Assembly: GCA_021202495.1 (NCBI GenBank) | Contig: JAJQCX010000011.1 | Location: 1 to 9,056, forward strand | Length of the DNA stretch: 9,056 bases | Reading direction: 5' to 3' | Origin: Clostridia bacterium | GTDB taxonomy: Bacteria; Bacillota; Clostridia; UMGS1883 | In this document: piece by piece, positions 1 to 5,516 of the stretch | Layout: every line of letters begins with the position of its first letter | Position numbering within the stretch: position 1 is the first letter of the stretch | Notes under the pieces: model-generated | What the model saw: only the letters and a program-made list of their open reading frames with translations | Told to the model about the DNA's origin: nothing | Database searches by the model: none | Position numbers and translations under genes: made by a program

Positions 1-129
1 TTGCTATAATAAGAACATATATAACAAAAAGATATTATAAAAAAATTAAAAATAACGAATAAAGTTGCTCGCTGTCCTTTTTATGGGTCAGCAAAGATGA
101 TAAGATACAGACACAGGAGGGAAAATGAT
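1..129 (+). promoter_or_regulatory. AT-rich upstream region of the cas3 remnant, with RBS
   Basis: This AT-rich stretch precedes the HD-domain frame. A TATAAT sits at positions 5-10; if it is a -10 element, its -35 lies outside the window, so the promoter cannot be confirmed. A strong Shine-Dalgarno (AGGAGGG, 115-121) stands 8 nt before the ATG at 130 and decides that start over the in-frame ATG at 97, which has no ribosome binding site. No CRISPR repeat copy or other gene is visible here. Confidence 0.4.
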
Positions 130-678
130 ATGAATAAGATATACAAAGCGCATGTCAAGGATGATAACGAGGTTCAGACGGTCAAGGAACACAGTGAAAA
201 TACGGCTTCTTTGTGCCGGGAATTTGCAATTGATACGTTGAAGGATGTAATGTACGCAACAGGACTTATGCACGACTGCGGAAAATATCAAAAGTCGTTT
301 CAGGAGAGAATTGACGGAAAAAATATAAGGGTTGAACATTCGGGCTGCGGAGCGGTCGAGGTGAGGGATTTTTACCCCGACGCGTTGGGATGGATGATGG
401 CATATTGCATTGCGGGGCACCACAGCGGCATACCCGACGGCGGCTACAAAAATGATCAACCGGATATGGCAACGCTGCAAGGAAGGCTGAAACGAGAATT
501 TGAAGATTATTCGGCGTATGAAAATGAATTGAAGCTTCCGAAAATCGATTATAATACGTTTGCAAAATTTTTGATGCGGGACTGCGGAAAAAACGTGGAG
601 CTTTTTATCGACAAATTCGCGTTATGGTTGAACGAGCAGTCGGAAGCAAACACGTCACGCCCCGCATGGGGCGTGTGA
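130..678 (+). pseudogene. cas3: Truncated Cas3 (HD nuclease domain only), type I CRISPR remnant
   Basis: This is the N-terminal HD domain of a Cas3 nuclease-helicase, which in type I CRISPR-Cas degrades DNA bound by Cascade. The opening IYKAHV and then KEHSENTASL are typical of Cas3. HD-superfamily metal ligands are in place: H21, H48-D49 (GLMHDCGKY), H70 (VEHSGCGA) and H97-H98 (AGHHSG). The ATG at 130 is chosen because AGGAGGG lies 8 nt upstream. The product is only 182 residues, while family members of this kind are about 700-800. It stops around the end of the HD region, before the linker and the whole DEAD/DExH helicase. Its last residues (TSRPAWGV) are encoded by a CRISPR-like repeat, so the frame ends by running into that repeat. 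No cas5, cas7, cas8, cas4, cas1 or cas2 is present. It is probably a remnant. A stand-alone Cas3''-like nuclease is the alternative, and the catalytic residues would permit one. Confidence 0.75.
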
Positions 679-686
679 GTAGAAAT
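654..686 (+). CRISPR. Single type I-C-like CRISPR repeat, orphan
   Basis: The 33-nt segment begins GTCACGCCCC and ends GTGAGTAGAAAT. It contains a perfect 8-bp palindrome (CACGCCCC, loop GCAT, GGGGCGTG). This is the layout of type I-C repeats: a GTC start, a GC-rich stem-loop, then a GTGGATTGAAAT-like 3' handle, here with three differences in the handle. Orientation matches the cas3 remnant, as expected in I-C loci where the array lies downstream of the cas operon on the same strand. Handle changes fit a degenerate leader-distal last repeat. Only one copy is visible, so no array can be called. It could instead be the terminator stem of the upstream gene. Confidence 0.5.
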
Positions 687-715
687 GCCTCGTAGTGTAT
701 TAACGAGGCATTTCT
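681..715. terminator. Perfect 12-bp inverted repeat, likely bidirectional terminator
   Basis: AGAAATGCCTCG (681-692) and CGAGGCATTTCT (704-715) are exact reverse complements around an 11-nt loop. Read as a 6-bp GC-rich stem (GCCTCG/CGAGGC), each strand has an ATTTCT tail, so it could stop transcription from the cas3 remnant (+) and from the PHP operon (-), which converge here. The T tract is short and interrupted, which lowers confidence. The left arm shares AGAAAT with the end of the CRISPR-like repeat. Confidence 0.5.
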
Positions 716-762
716 TGTGCCCCAATGACGGAAAAGACGCAAGCGAGATGTTAAATGAAGTC

Positions 763-789
763 AGGCACTAATTAATCAGCGCCTCCTTA
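763..789 (-). promoter_or_regulatory. Orphan Shine-Dalgarno after the PHP gene
   Basis: On the minus strand the PHP stop codon is embedded in TAAGGAGG, a strong ribosome binding site (AAGGAGG, 782-788). No ATG follows at usable spacing. The nearest start-like triplet is a GTG 13 nt on, which opens a frame of only five codons. The same bases can form a weak 6-bp stem (GGCGCT with AGTGCC, one G-U pair), so part may act as RNA structure. Two other genes of this operon place their stop in the RBS of the next gene, so this may be the RBS of a lost downstream gene. Confidence 0.4.
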
Positions 790-1620
790 AGTGTTTTTGA
801 AGTTTTCGAGAATTTCATAGGGAATGGGGCGGTCGTTGTAGATTTTTCCTATATGAACCTTCGGCTTATTTTTGCCGTGGAAATCCGAGCCGCCGGTAAT
901 TTTCAGCCCAAGCTTGTCGGCGGAGGATTTGATAAATGCTTCGTATTCGGGGGTGTGCGAATTGTAAAGGCACTCGACGCCGTAAAGTCCGTATGTTTTA
1001 AGCTCCTTTAAGACGGAAAATGTTTCGTCGTTATTAAGATTCATGTGGATCGGGTGCGCCAGGACGGGGCGCGCGCCGCACACTGTCAGCTTTTCAATCG
1101 TCTCGCGTGGGGAATAGAGCTGCGCGGAATTATAGGCGCATTTGCCGCTGCCGAGATAAAGGGCAAAAGCTTCGTCAACGGAATTGACGAAGCCGTGCTT
1201 TGTCATGGCGAGGGCAAAGTGGAGCCTGCCGCAAACGTCGCCCGAGGCAAAGCTTTCCGCTTCGGGAACGGGAATATTTATGCCTTGTTTTGCTAAAAGG
1301 CGGGATGTTGTTTCATTGCGCTCGCGGCGAAAGGCGCGGAGAGCGCGGCACATGGAATTGAATTTTTCGGATTTATAATCGACGTAAAAACCCAAGATAT
1401 GCATTTCGCATTTGAAATCGACGCTTATCTCAACAGAAGGGATGCCCTCAAGAGAATATTTTTCGGCTGATTCCATAAATTCGGAAATTCCTGCGCCAGT
1501 GTCGTGGTCGCAGATGGCGACGGCACAAAGCCCCGCGTCGTGCGCCGCTTTTGCAAGAAGGGCGGGAGAAAGCTCGCCGTCCGAGGCGGAGGAATGGGTG
1601 TGCATGTCGATATAGCGCAT
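787..1620 (-). CDS. PHP-domain phosphoesterase (RNase AM / YciV-TrpH family)
   Basis: A 277-residue protein of the polymerase-and-histidinol-phosphatase (PHP) family, a cytoplasmic metal-dependent phosphoesterase. The metal-binding motifs are all visible: H7-T-H9 (DMHTHSSASDG), D14, D38-H39-D40 (AICDHDTG), E64, H74 (EMHILGF), H189 (LAHPIHM), H222 and D246-F-H248 (GGSDFHG). Length and motif order fit the YciV/TrpH group, whose characterised members remove phosphate from 3',5'-nucleotide bisphosphates or trim 5' ends of RNA. Which substrate applies here cannot be read from sequence. Its ATG overlaps the nrdR stop by one base (TAATG), so it is probably translated by coupling to nrdR. It has no separate Shine-Dalgarno of note and is the last gene of the minus-strand run. 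Confidence 0.88.
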   Translation of the reverse strand: MRYIDMHTHSSASDGELSPALLAKAAHDAGLCAVAICDHDTGAGISEFMESAEKYSLEGIPSVEISVDFKCEMHILGFYVDYKSEKFNSMCRALRAFRRERNETTSRLLAKQGINIPVPEAESFASGDVCGRLHFALAMTKHGFVNSVDEAFALYLGSGKCAYNSAQLYSPRETIEKLTVCGARPVLAHPIHMNLNNDETFSVLKELKTYGLYGVECLYNSHTPEYEAFIKSSADKLGLKITGGSDFHGKNKPKVHIGKIYNDRPIPYEILENFKNT

Positions 1621-2084
1621 TATTTTTTCTCCTTGTCTGCAAGGAGTTTTTCGAGCTCTGCGAGGAATGTGTTGATGTCTTTAAACTGGCGATAGACGGA
1701 GGCGAAGCGAACATAGGCAACCTCATCGGTGTTTTTGAGCTCGCGCATAACCATTTCGCCTATTTGAACGCTGGTGACCTCGCGGTCGTCGAGAGAGCGA
1801 ACCTCGGCTTCTATTTTGTCAACCATTTCGTCCATTGTTTGGGCATGGACGGGGCGTTTTTCACACGCCTTGACGATGCCGGAGAGGATTTTCCCGCGGT
1901 CGAACGGTTCGCGCGTTTCGTCCTTTTTGATTACCATTACGGGCAGATTTTCAACCTTTTCGTATGTTGTGAAGCGTTTGCCGCATTTCATACATTCACG
2001 GCGGCGGCGGATGGATGAACCGCCGTCGCCGGGACGCGAATCGATGACTTTACTGTCGGCATAATCGCAGAACGGGCATTTCAT
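1620..2084 (-). CDS. nrdR: Transcriptional repressor NrdR
   Basis: NrdR is the nucleotide-sensing repressor of ribonucleotide reductase genes. The 154-residue product has the usual family length (about 150-160). An N-terminal zinc ribbon uses C3, C6, C31 and C34 (MKCPFC and ECMKCGKRFTTYE), with the arginine-rich stretch IRRRRE (25-30) between the cysteine pairs. An ATP-cone domain that binds ATP/dATP follows from about residue 49 (VMVIKKD) to 139, including the YVRFASVYRQFKD segment. A strong RBS (TAGGAGG) lies 7 nt before the ATG and contains the rpiB stop codon. The 3' end overlaps the PHP gene start by one base. No ribonucleotide reductase gene is in the window, and I saw no convincing NrdR box. 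Confidence 0.96.
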   Translation of the reverse strand: MKCPFCDYADSKVIDSRPGDGGSSIRRRRECMKCGKRFTTYEKVENLPVMVIKKDETREPFDRGKILSGIVKACEKRPVHAQTMDEMVDKIEAEVRSLDDREVTSVQIGEMVMRELKNTDEVAYVRFASVYRQFKDINTFLAELEKLLADKEKK

Positions 2085-2096
2085 TGGAAAAACCTC

Positions 2097-2537
2097 CTAC
2101 CTTTGTTCAAGAGCGGCAATTTTGTCGATGCGGCGCTGATGTCTGCCGCCGGCAAATTCGGTGTTGAGATACGCGTCAATCGAGGCGAGAACGCTCTGTT
2201 CGCTCATCGTTCTGCCGCCGAACGCGATAATGTTGGCGTTGTTGTGCTCCTTGGCGAGAGCCGCGGTTTCGGGCGAATAGCAAAGAGCGCATCTTATGCC
2301 TTTGATTTTGTTTGCGGCAATGGAAATGCCGATGCCTGTGCCGCAGACAAGGATGCCGAGCTCCGCCTCTCCGCTCGTTACGGCATGTGCGCATTTTTCG
2401 GCATAGTCGGCATAGTCGCAGCTTTCGGGCGAATTTGTGCCGAGGTCGGTTACTGTGTGTCCTTTTTTTGTGAGATAATCGCAGATAACTCCTTTGAGTT
2501 CAAATCCGCCGTGGTCTGATGAAATGGCAATTTTCAT
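2097..2537 (-). CDS. rpiB: Ribose 5-phosphate isomerase B
   Basis: RpiB interconverts ribose 5-phosphate and ribulose 5-phosphate in the pentose phosphate pathway; the family (RpiB/LacAB) also includes allose- and galactose-phosphate isomerases. Family hallmarks are visible: SSDHGG with D8-H9, the catalytic cysteine C65 in VCGTGIGISIAANK, H98 in KEHNNANIIAFGGR, R109, and GGRHQRRIDKI near the end (R132, R136). The 146-residue length is normal. I chose the ATG at 2537 because AAAGGA lies 10 nt upstream; the in-frame TTG at 2546 would leave almost no spacing. The TAG stop lies within the nrdR ribosome binding site, suggesting coupled translation of the two genes. Confidence 0.95.
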   Translation of the reverse strand: MKIAISSDHGGFELKGVICDYLTKKGHTVTDLGTNSPESCDYADYAEKCAHAVTSGEAELGILVCGTGIGISIAANKIKGIRCALCYSPETAALAKEHNNANIIAFGGRTMSEQSVLASIDAYLNTEFAGGRHQRRIDKIAALEQR

Positions 2538-2558
2538 ATGTATCAAATCCTTTCGTTT

Positions 2559-2588
2559 AGTGTGGAGCGTTGAGTGTGGAGTGTGGAG
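2559..2588. repeat. Three copies of AGTGTGGAG
   Basis: AGTGTGGAG occurs exactly at 2559-2567, 2573-2581 and 2580-2588, the last two sharing one or two bases; GCGTTG separates the first two. It lies in the 86-nt gap between tsaB and rpiB. On the minus strand it reads as a CTCCACACT tandem. Such short CTCCACACT-type runs next to AT-rich palindromes are the kind of dispersed non-coding repeat seen in some gut Clostridia, but only this copy is visible here. Confidence 0.6.
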
Positions 2589-2595
2589 TTGCGGA

Positions 2596-2620
2596 AAAAA
2601 TTTTGCGGAGCAAAATTTTT
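2596..2620 (-). terminator. Perfect 11-bp AT-rich hairpin after tsaB
   Basis: AAAAATTTTGC (2596-2606) and GCAAAATTTTT (2610-2620) are exact reverse complements with a 3-nt GGA loop. It begins 4 nt after the tsaB stop codon on the minus strand and is followed there by a T-rich run, as in an intrinsic terminator. Only two G-C pairs strengthen the stem, so termination would be weak. If it works, rpiB, nrdR and the PHP gene need readthrough or their own promoter, and I see no clear promoter in the gap. Confidence 0.45.
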
Positions 2621-2623
2621 AAT

Positions 2624-3343
2624 TTAAGCGCCTGCGGGCGCGGAGGAGGCTTTGGCGAGGGCGTTTTCACGTTCGCGTTCTGCCTGAGACTTACGTAAAT
2701 AGATAACCTCAAGCGCTTGCGGGGTTACGAATTGGGTTTCGTTTGCGAGGTGTGCGGCGAGGGCGACGGAGGACGCTTTTTCGAGTTGAAGCGCGGGAGG
2801 GGCGAAGATTGCGTTTTCGCCGCAAAGCGATGCAATTTTTTCTTTATAAGGGGCGACACCGTCGCCGATGAAAAGCGTTTTTTCGTTTATTTCTTCGCAA
2901 AGGTTCTCGACCGGCAGAGCGCGGGGAGCGGCAAGCTCTTGCGTTTCGCCGTTTTTGAACGAATAGATTGCGTTATAGACCTCTCCGCGGCGGGCGTCCA
3001 TGATGGGCGCTATGTTATATGGGCAGACGCTGTAAACGTTATAGGCAAGGGCAAGCAGCGTGTTGACGCCGAATGTCTTTTTATCGGCTGCGTAGGCGAG
3101 AGCCTTTATTGTGCTGACGCCCATTCTGACGCCGGTAAAAGAGCCGGGACCTTGCGAAACGGCGTAAACGTCAATGCCGCTTGGCGTGAGGTTTGTGCTT
3201 TTTAACGCTTCATCAATCATTGGCATGAGCGTTTCCGAATGGGTGAGCGCGACGGTGACATTGTTTTCGTAGATTGAAACGCCGTCTTTCATCACGGCGA
3301 CGGACGCCGTGAGTGCGGCGGAATCGACTGCAAGTATGTTCAT
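2624..3343 (-). CDS. tsaB: tRNA t6A biosynthesis protein TsaB (YeaZ)
   Basis: TsaB is the non-catalytic ASKHA-fold partner of TsaD in making N6-threonylcarbamoyladenosine at position 37 of tRNAs that read ANN codons. The 239 residues begin MNILAVDSA, followed by HSETLMPMID (35-44) and the family signature GPGSFTGVR (65-73). MDARRGEVYNAIY (115-127) and the C-terminal EVIYLRKSQAERE are also typical. The start overlaps the tsaE stop as ATGA, so the two are likely translationally coupled. In many Firmicutes tsaB is followed by rimI and tsaD; here a hairpin and then rpiB follow, so those partners must lie elsewhere. The tail after the last motif (roughly 15 residues, Ala-rich) is not conserved in my memory of the family. 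Confidence 0.95.
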   Translation of the reverse strand: MNILAVDSAALTASVAVMKDGVSIYENNVTVALTHSETLMPMIDEALKSTNLTPSGIDVYAVSQGPGSFTGVRMGVSTIKALAYAADKKTFGVNTLLALAYNVYSVCPYNIAPIMDARRGEVYNAIYSFKNGETQELAAPRALPVENLCEEINEKTLFIGDGVAPYKEKIASLCGENAIFAPPALQLEKASSVALAAHLANETQFVTPQALEVIYLRKSQAERERENALAKASSAPAGA

Positions 3344-3765
3344 GTGTTTTCAAGTCCTTCAACTGTTATTTTGCGTTCGCCCTCGACGGGAGTGTAGGAA
3401 ATGCGAATTATGATTTTGTCGTCTGGGAGATAATCGATAAATTTGTCGGGCCATTCGATAAGCGAAATGCCGTCCTCGATTTGATCTTCAAATCCGATGT
3501 CGCACAGCTCGTCATAATCCTCGGCGCGGTAGAGATCGTAGTGATTTAATTCAACCGTGCCGCTGTATTTCATTAAGATTGTGAATGTGGGGGAGGCTAC
3601 GCCGCGGGTGACACCGAAATAGCGTGCGAAGCCGCGGGTGAACGCGGTTTTTCCCGCGCCGAGCTCCCCGATGAGGCAAATGACGCGCGGAGGTGCGACG
3701 CGGGACGCCAAAGCAAAGGCGAAATTCTCCGTTTCGGCGACGTTGTGGGATGTAAATTCTATCAT
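3340..3765 (-). CDS. tsaE: tRNA t6A biosynthesis ATPase TsaE
   Basis: TsaE is the small P-loop ATPase that drives turnover of the TsaB-TsaD complex in t6A synthesis. The 141 residues hold Walker A GELGAGKT (33-40), the switch-like SPTFT (58-62), HYDLYR (75-80) and LIEWPD (102-107), all standard for the family, and the length is normal. The RBS TAGGAGA (3774-3780) lies 8 nt before the ATG and contains the stop codon of fhs. The tsaB start overlaps the end of this gene. Together these indicate a tightly coupled fhs-tsaE-tsaB block. Confidence 0.96.
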   Translation of the reverse strand: MIEFTSHNVAETENFAFALASRVAPPRVICLIGELGAGKTAFTRGFARYFGVTRGVASPTFTILMKYSGTVELNHYDLYRAEDYDELCDIGFEDQIEDGISLIEWPDKFIDYLPDDKIIIRISYTPVEGERKITVEGLENT

Positions 3766-3777
3766 TATATGTATCTC

Positions 3778-5445
3778 CTAAAAAAGTCCTGTTATCACGC
3801 CGTTTTCGTCTATGTCCATGCGGGTGGCGGCGGGGGATTTGGAAAGACCGGGCATTGTCATTATGCTGCCGGTTAAAAAGACGAGAAAGCCCGCGCCGGC
3901 TGAAAGAGTGACTTCTTTTACGGTTATGTCAAAGCCTGACGGACGCGATAAAAGCGCGGGATTGTCAGATAAAGAATACTGCGTTTTCGCGGTGCATATT
4001 GGCAAATTATTATAGCCGAGAGCGGTGAGATTATCAATCATCTTGCGTGCGGCGGGAGAATAAGAAACGCCGTCCGCACCGTAGATTTCCTTTGCTATTA
4101 TGTCAAACTTTTCGTAGTAGGACAAATTCAAATCGTAGAGGGGCTTAAAATCCGAGGGCTCCTCCAGCGCCGCAAGAACCTCGTTTGCCAAATCGAGACC
4201 GCCTTCGCCGCCTTTGGCAAATACGTCGGAGACCGCAAAGCGCGCGTTAAGCTTTAATGACGCGGCTTTGACGGCGGCGATTTCCTCATTGGTGTCGGTG
4301 GGGAAGAGGTTGAGCGCGACGACGACCGGAAGGTTATATTTTTTGATGTTTTCAATGTGCTTTTCAAGGTTGGGAATGCCGCGCAAAAGCGCTTCAATGT
4401 TGGGCTTTGAAACGTTCTCTTTGGGAACTCCGCCGTTGTATTTGAGCGCGCGGCAGGTTGCAACAAGGACAACCGCGTCGGGCTTGATCGATGCTGCGCG
4501 GCACTTGATGTCGAAAAACTTTTCCGCGCCCAAATCGGCGCCGAAGCCCGCTTCGGTGACGGCATAGTCGCCGAGCTTCATCGCAAGGCGCGTGGCGATT
4601 ATGCTGTTGCAGCCGTGGGCGATGTTTGCAAAGGGACCGCCGTGCATGATGCAGGGAGTGTGCTCCAAAGTCTGCACAAGATTGGGCTTGATTGCGTCTT
4701 TCATCAGAACAGCCATTGCGCCCTCCGCCTTTAAATCCTTTGCTTTGACCATTTCGCCGTCATATGTATAGCCTATGACTATCTCGCCGCAGCGGCGTTT
4801 GAGGTCGGAAAGGTCGGAGGCAAGGCACAAAATTGCCATAATTTCCGAGGCGACTGTTATCATAAAGCCGTCCTCGCGGGGAAAGCCGTTGTTTGTGCCG
4901 CCCAAGCCCACAATGATGTTGCGGAGTGCGCGGTCGTTCATGTCCATGACGCGTTTGAAGGTTACGCGGCGCGGGTCGATATTGAGCTCATTGCCCTGAT
5001 GAATGTGGTTGTCAATAAGCGCGGCAAGGAGGTTGTGCGCAGCGGTTATCGCGTGCATGTCGCCGGTGAAGTGGAGATTGATGTCATCCATAGGAACAAC
5101 CTGCGAATAGCCGCCGCCGGCAGCGCCGCCCTTTAAGCCCATGACGGGACCGAGAGATGGTTCGCGCAGAGCGATGACCGCGTTTTTGCCCATGCGGCAG
5201 AGAGCCTGCCCTAAGCCGACGGTCGTCGTTGTTTTGCCCTCACCCGCGGGGGTGGGATTGACGGCTGTTGTGAGAATGAGCTTGCCGTTTTTATTTGAAG
5301 AAACACGCTTTAAAAGAGAATTTGAAAGCTTTGCCTTATATTTTCCGTAGGGCTCAATTTCGTCGGGAAGAATGCCCATGTTTTCCGCAATGTCACAAAT
5401 GGGCGTCATTTCGGCGCTTTGAGCGATTTCTATATCCGTAAGCAA
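3778..5445 (-). CDS. fhs: Formate-tetrahydrofolate ligase
   Basis: Fhs makes 10-formyltetrahydrofolate from formate, THF and ATP in the cytoplasm, feeding purine synthesis, formyl-Met-tRNA and, in acetogens, the methyl branch of the Wood-Ljungdahl pathway. Numbering from the chosen start, the N-terminus has DIEIAQSAEM (4-13), the nucleotide loop TPAGEGKTT (65-73), the first family signature GLKGGAAGGGY (103-113) and LHFTGDMHAI (124-133); the second signature appears as VATCRALKYNGG. I place the start at a TTG (5443-5445), giving 555 residues: TAAGGAG lies 8 nt upstream of it, whereas the upstream in-frame GTG at 5454 falls inside that RBS. The result begins MLTDIEIAQ, matching the usual family N-terminus. 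No other one-carbon gene is nearby. Confidence 0.96.
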   Translation of the reverse strand: MLTDIEIAQSAEMTPICDIAENMGILPDEIEPYGKYKAKLSNSLLKRVSSNKNGKLILTTAVNPTPAGEGKTTTTVGLGQALCRMGKNAVIALREPSLGPVMGLKGGAAGGGYSQVVPMDDINLHFTGDMHAITAAHNLLAALIDNHIHQGNELNIDPRRVTFKRVMDMNDRALRNIIVGLGGTNNGFPREDGFMITVASEIMAILCLASDLSDLKRRCGEIVIGYTYDGEMVKAKDLKAEGAMAVLMKDAIKPNLVQTLEHTPCIMHGGPFANIAHGCNSIIATRLAMKLGDYAVTEAGFGADLGAEKFFDIKCRAASIKPDAVVLVATCRALKYNGGVPKENVSKPNIEALLRGIPNLEKHIENIKKYNLPVVVALNLFPTDTNEEIAAVKAASLKLNARFAVSDVFAKGGEGGLDLANEVLAALEEPSDFKPLYDLNLSYYEKFDIIAKEIYGADGVSYSPAARKMIDNLTALGYNNLPICTAKTQYSLSDNPALLSRPSGFDITVKEVTLSAGAGFLVFLTGSIMTMPGLSKSPAATRMDIDENGVITGLF

Positions 5446-5486
5446 ACGGATCACTCCTTATACAAAAATTATAGAAATTTTTATCT

Positions 5487-5516
5487 GTTATAATTGAAAT
5501 GATTTTATGCTGTCAA
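5487..5516 (-). promoter_or_regulatory. Promoter of the fhs operon
   Basis: On the minus strand a perfect -35 TTGACA (5511-5516) is separated by 18 nt from TATAAC (5487-5492). Transcription would start near 5480, leaving a leader of about 35 nt that carries the TAAGGAG site. The promoter overlaps the last codons and stop of the protease gene, so the housekeeping run can be expressed independently of it. A second TATAAT (5468-5473) lies too close to the RBS to be useful. No terminator is visible between the two genes. Confidence 0.6.

Noticed and set aside
97..129. N-terminal extension of the Cas3 remnant from the ATG at 97
   Set aside because: The AGGAGGG site lies inside this extension and is correctly spaced for the ATG at 130; the extra residues do not resemble a Cas3 N-terminus.
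716..750. A second degenerate CRISPR repeat (TGCCCCAATGACGG)
   Set aside because: Only the GCCCC core matches, there is no palindrome, and the 60-nt offset from the first repeat does not fit a 33-nt repeat plus a 34-36-nt spacer.
1551..2018. Long plus-strand open frame across nrdR and other opposite-strand frames
   Set aside because: It is antisense to nrdR and the PHP gene, which have clear motifs; the frame has no RBS and no recognisable protein features.
5446..5454. GTG start for fhs at 5454
   Set aside because: The GTG overlaps the TAAGGAG ribosome binding site, so spacing is zero; the downstream TTG fits both spacing and family N-terminus.
5464..5482. AAAAATT/AATTTTT hairpin between the subtilase and fhs as a terminator
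   Set aside because: The stem is only A-T pairs and overlaps the expected transcription start of fhs; it is too weak to call.
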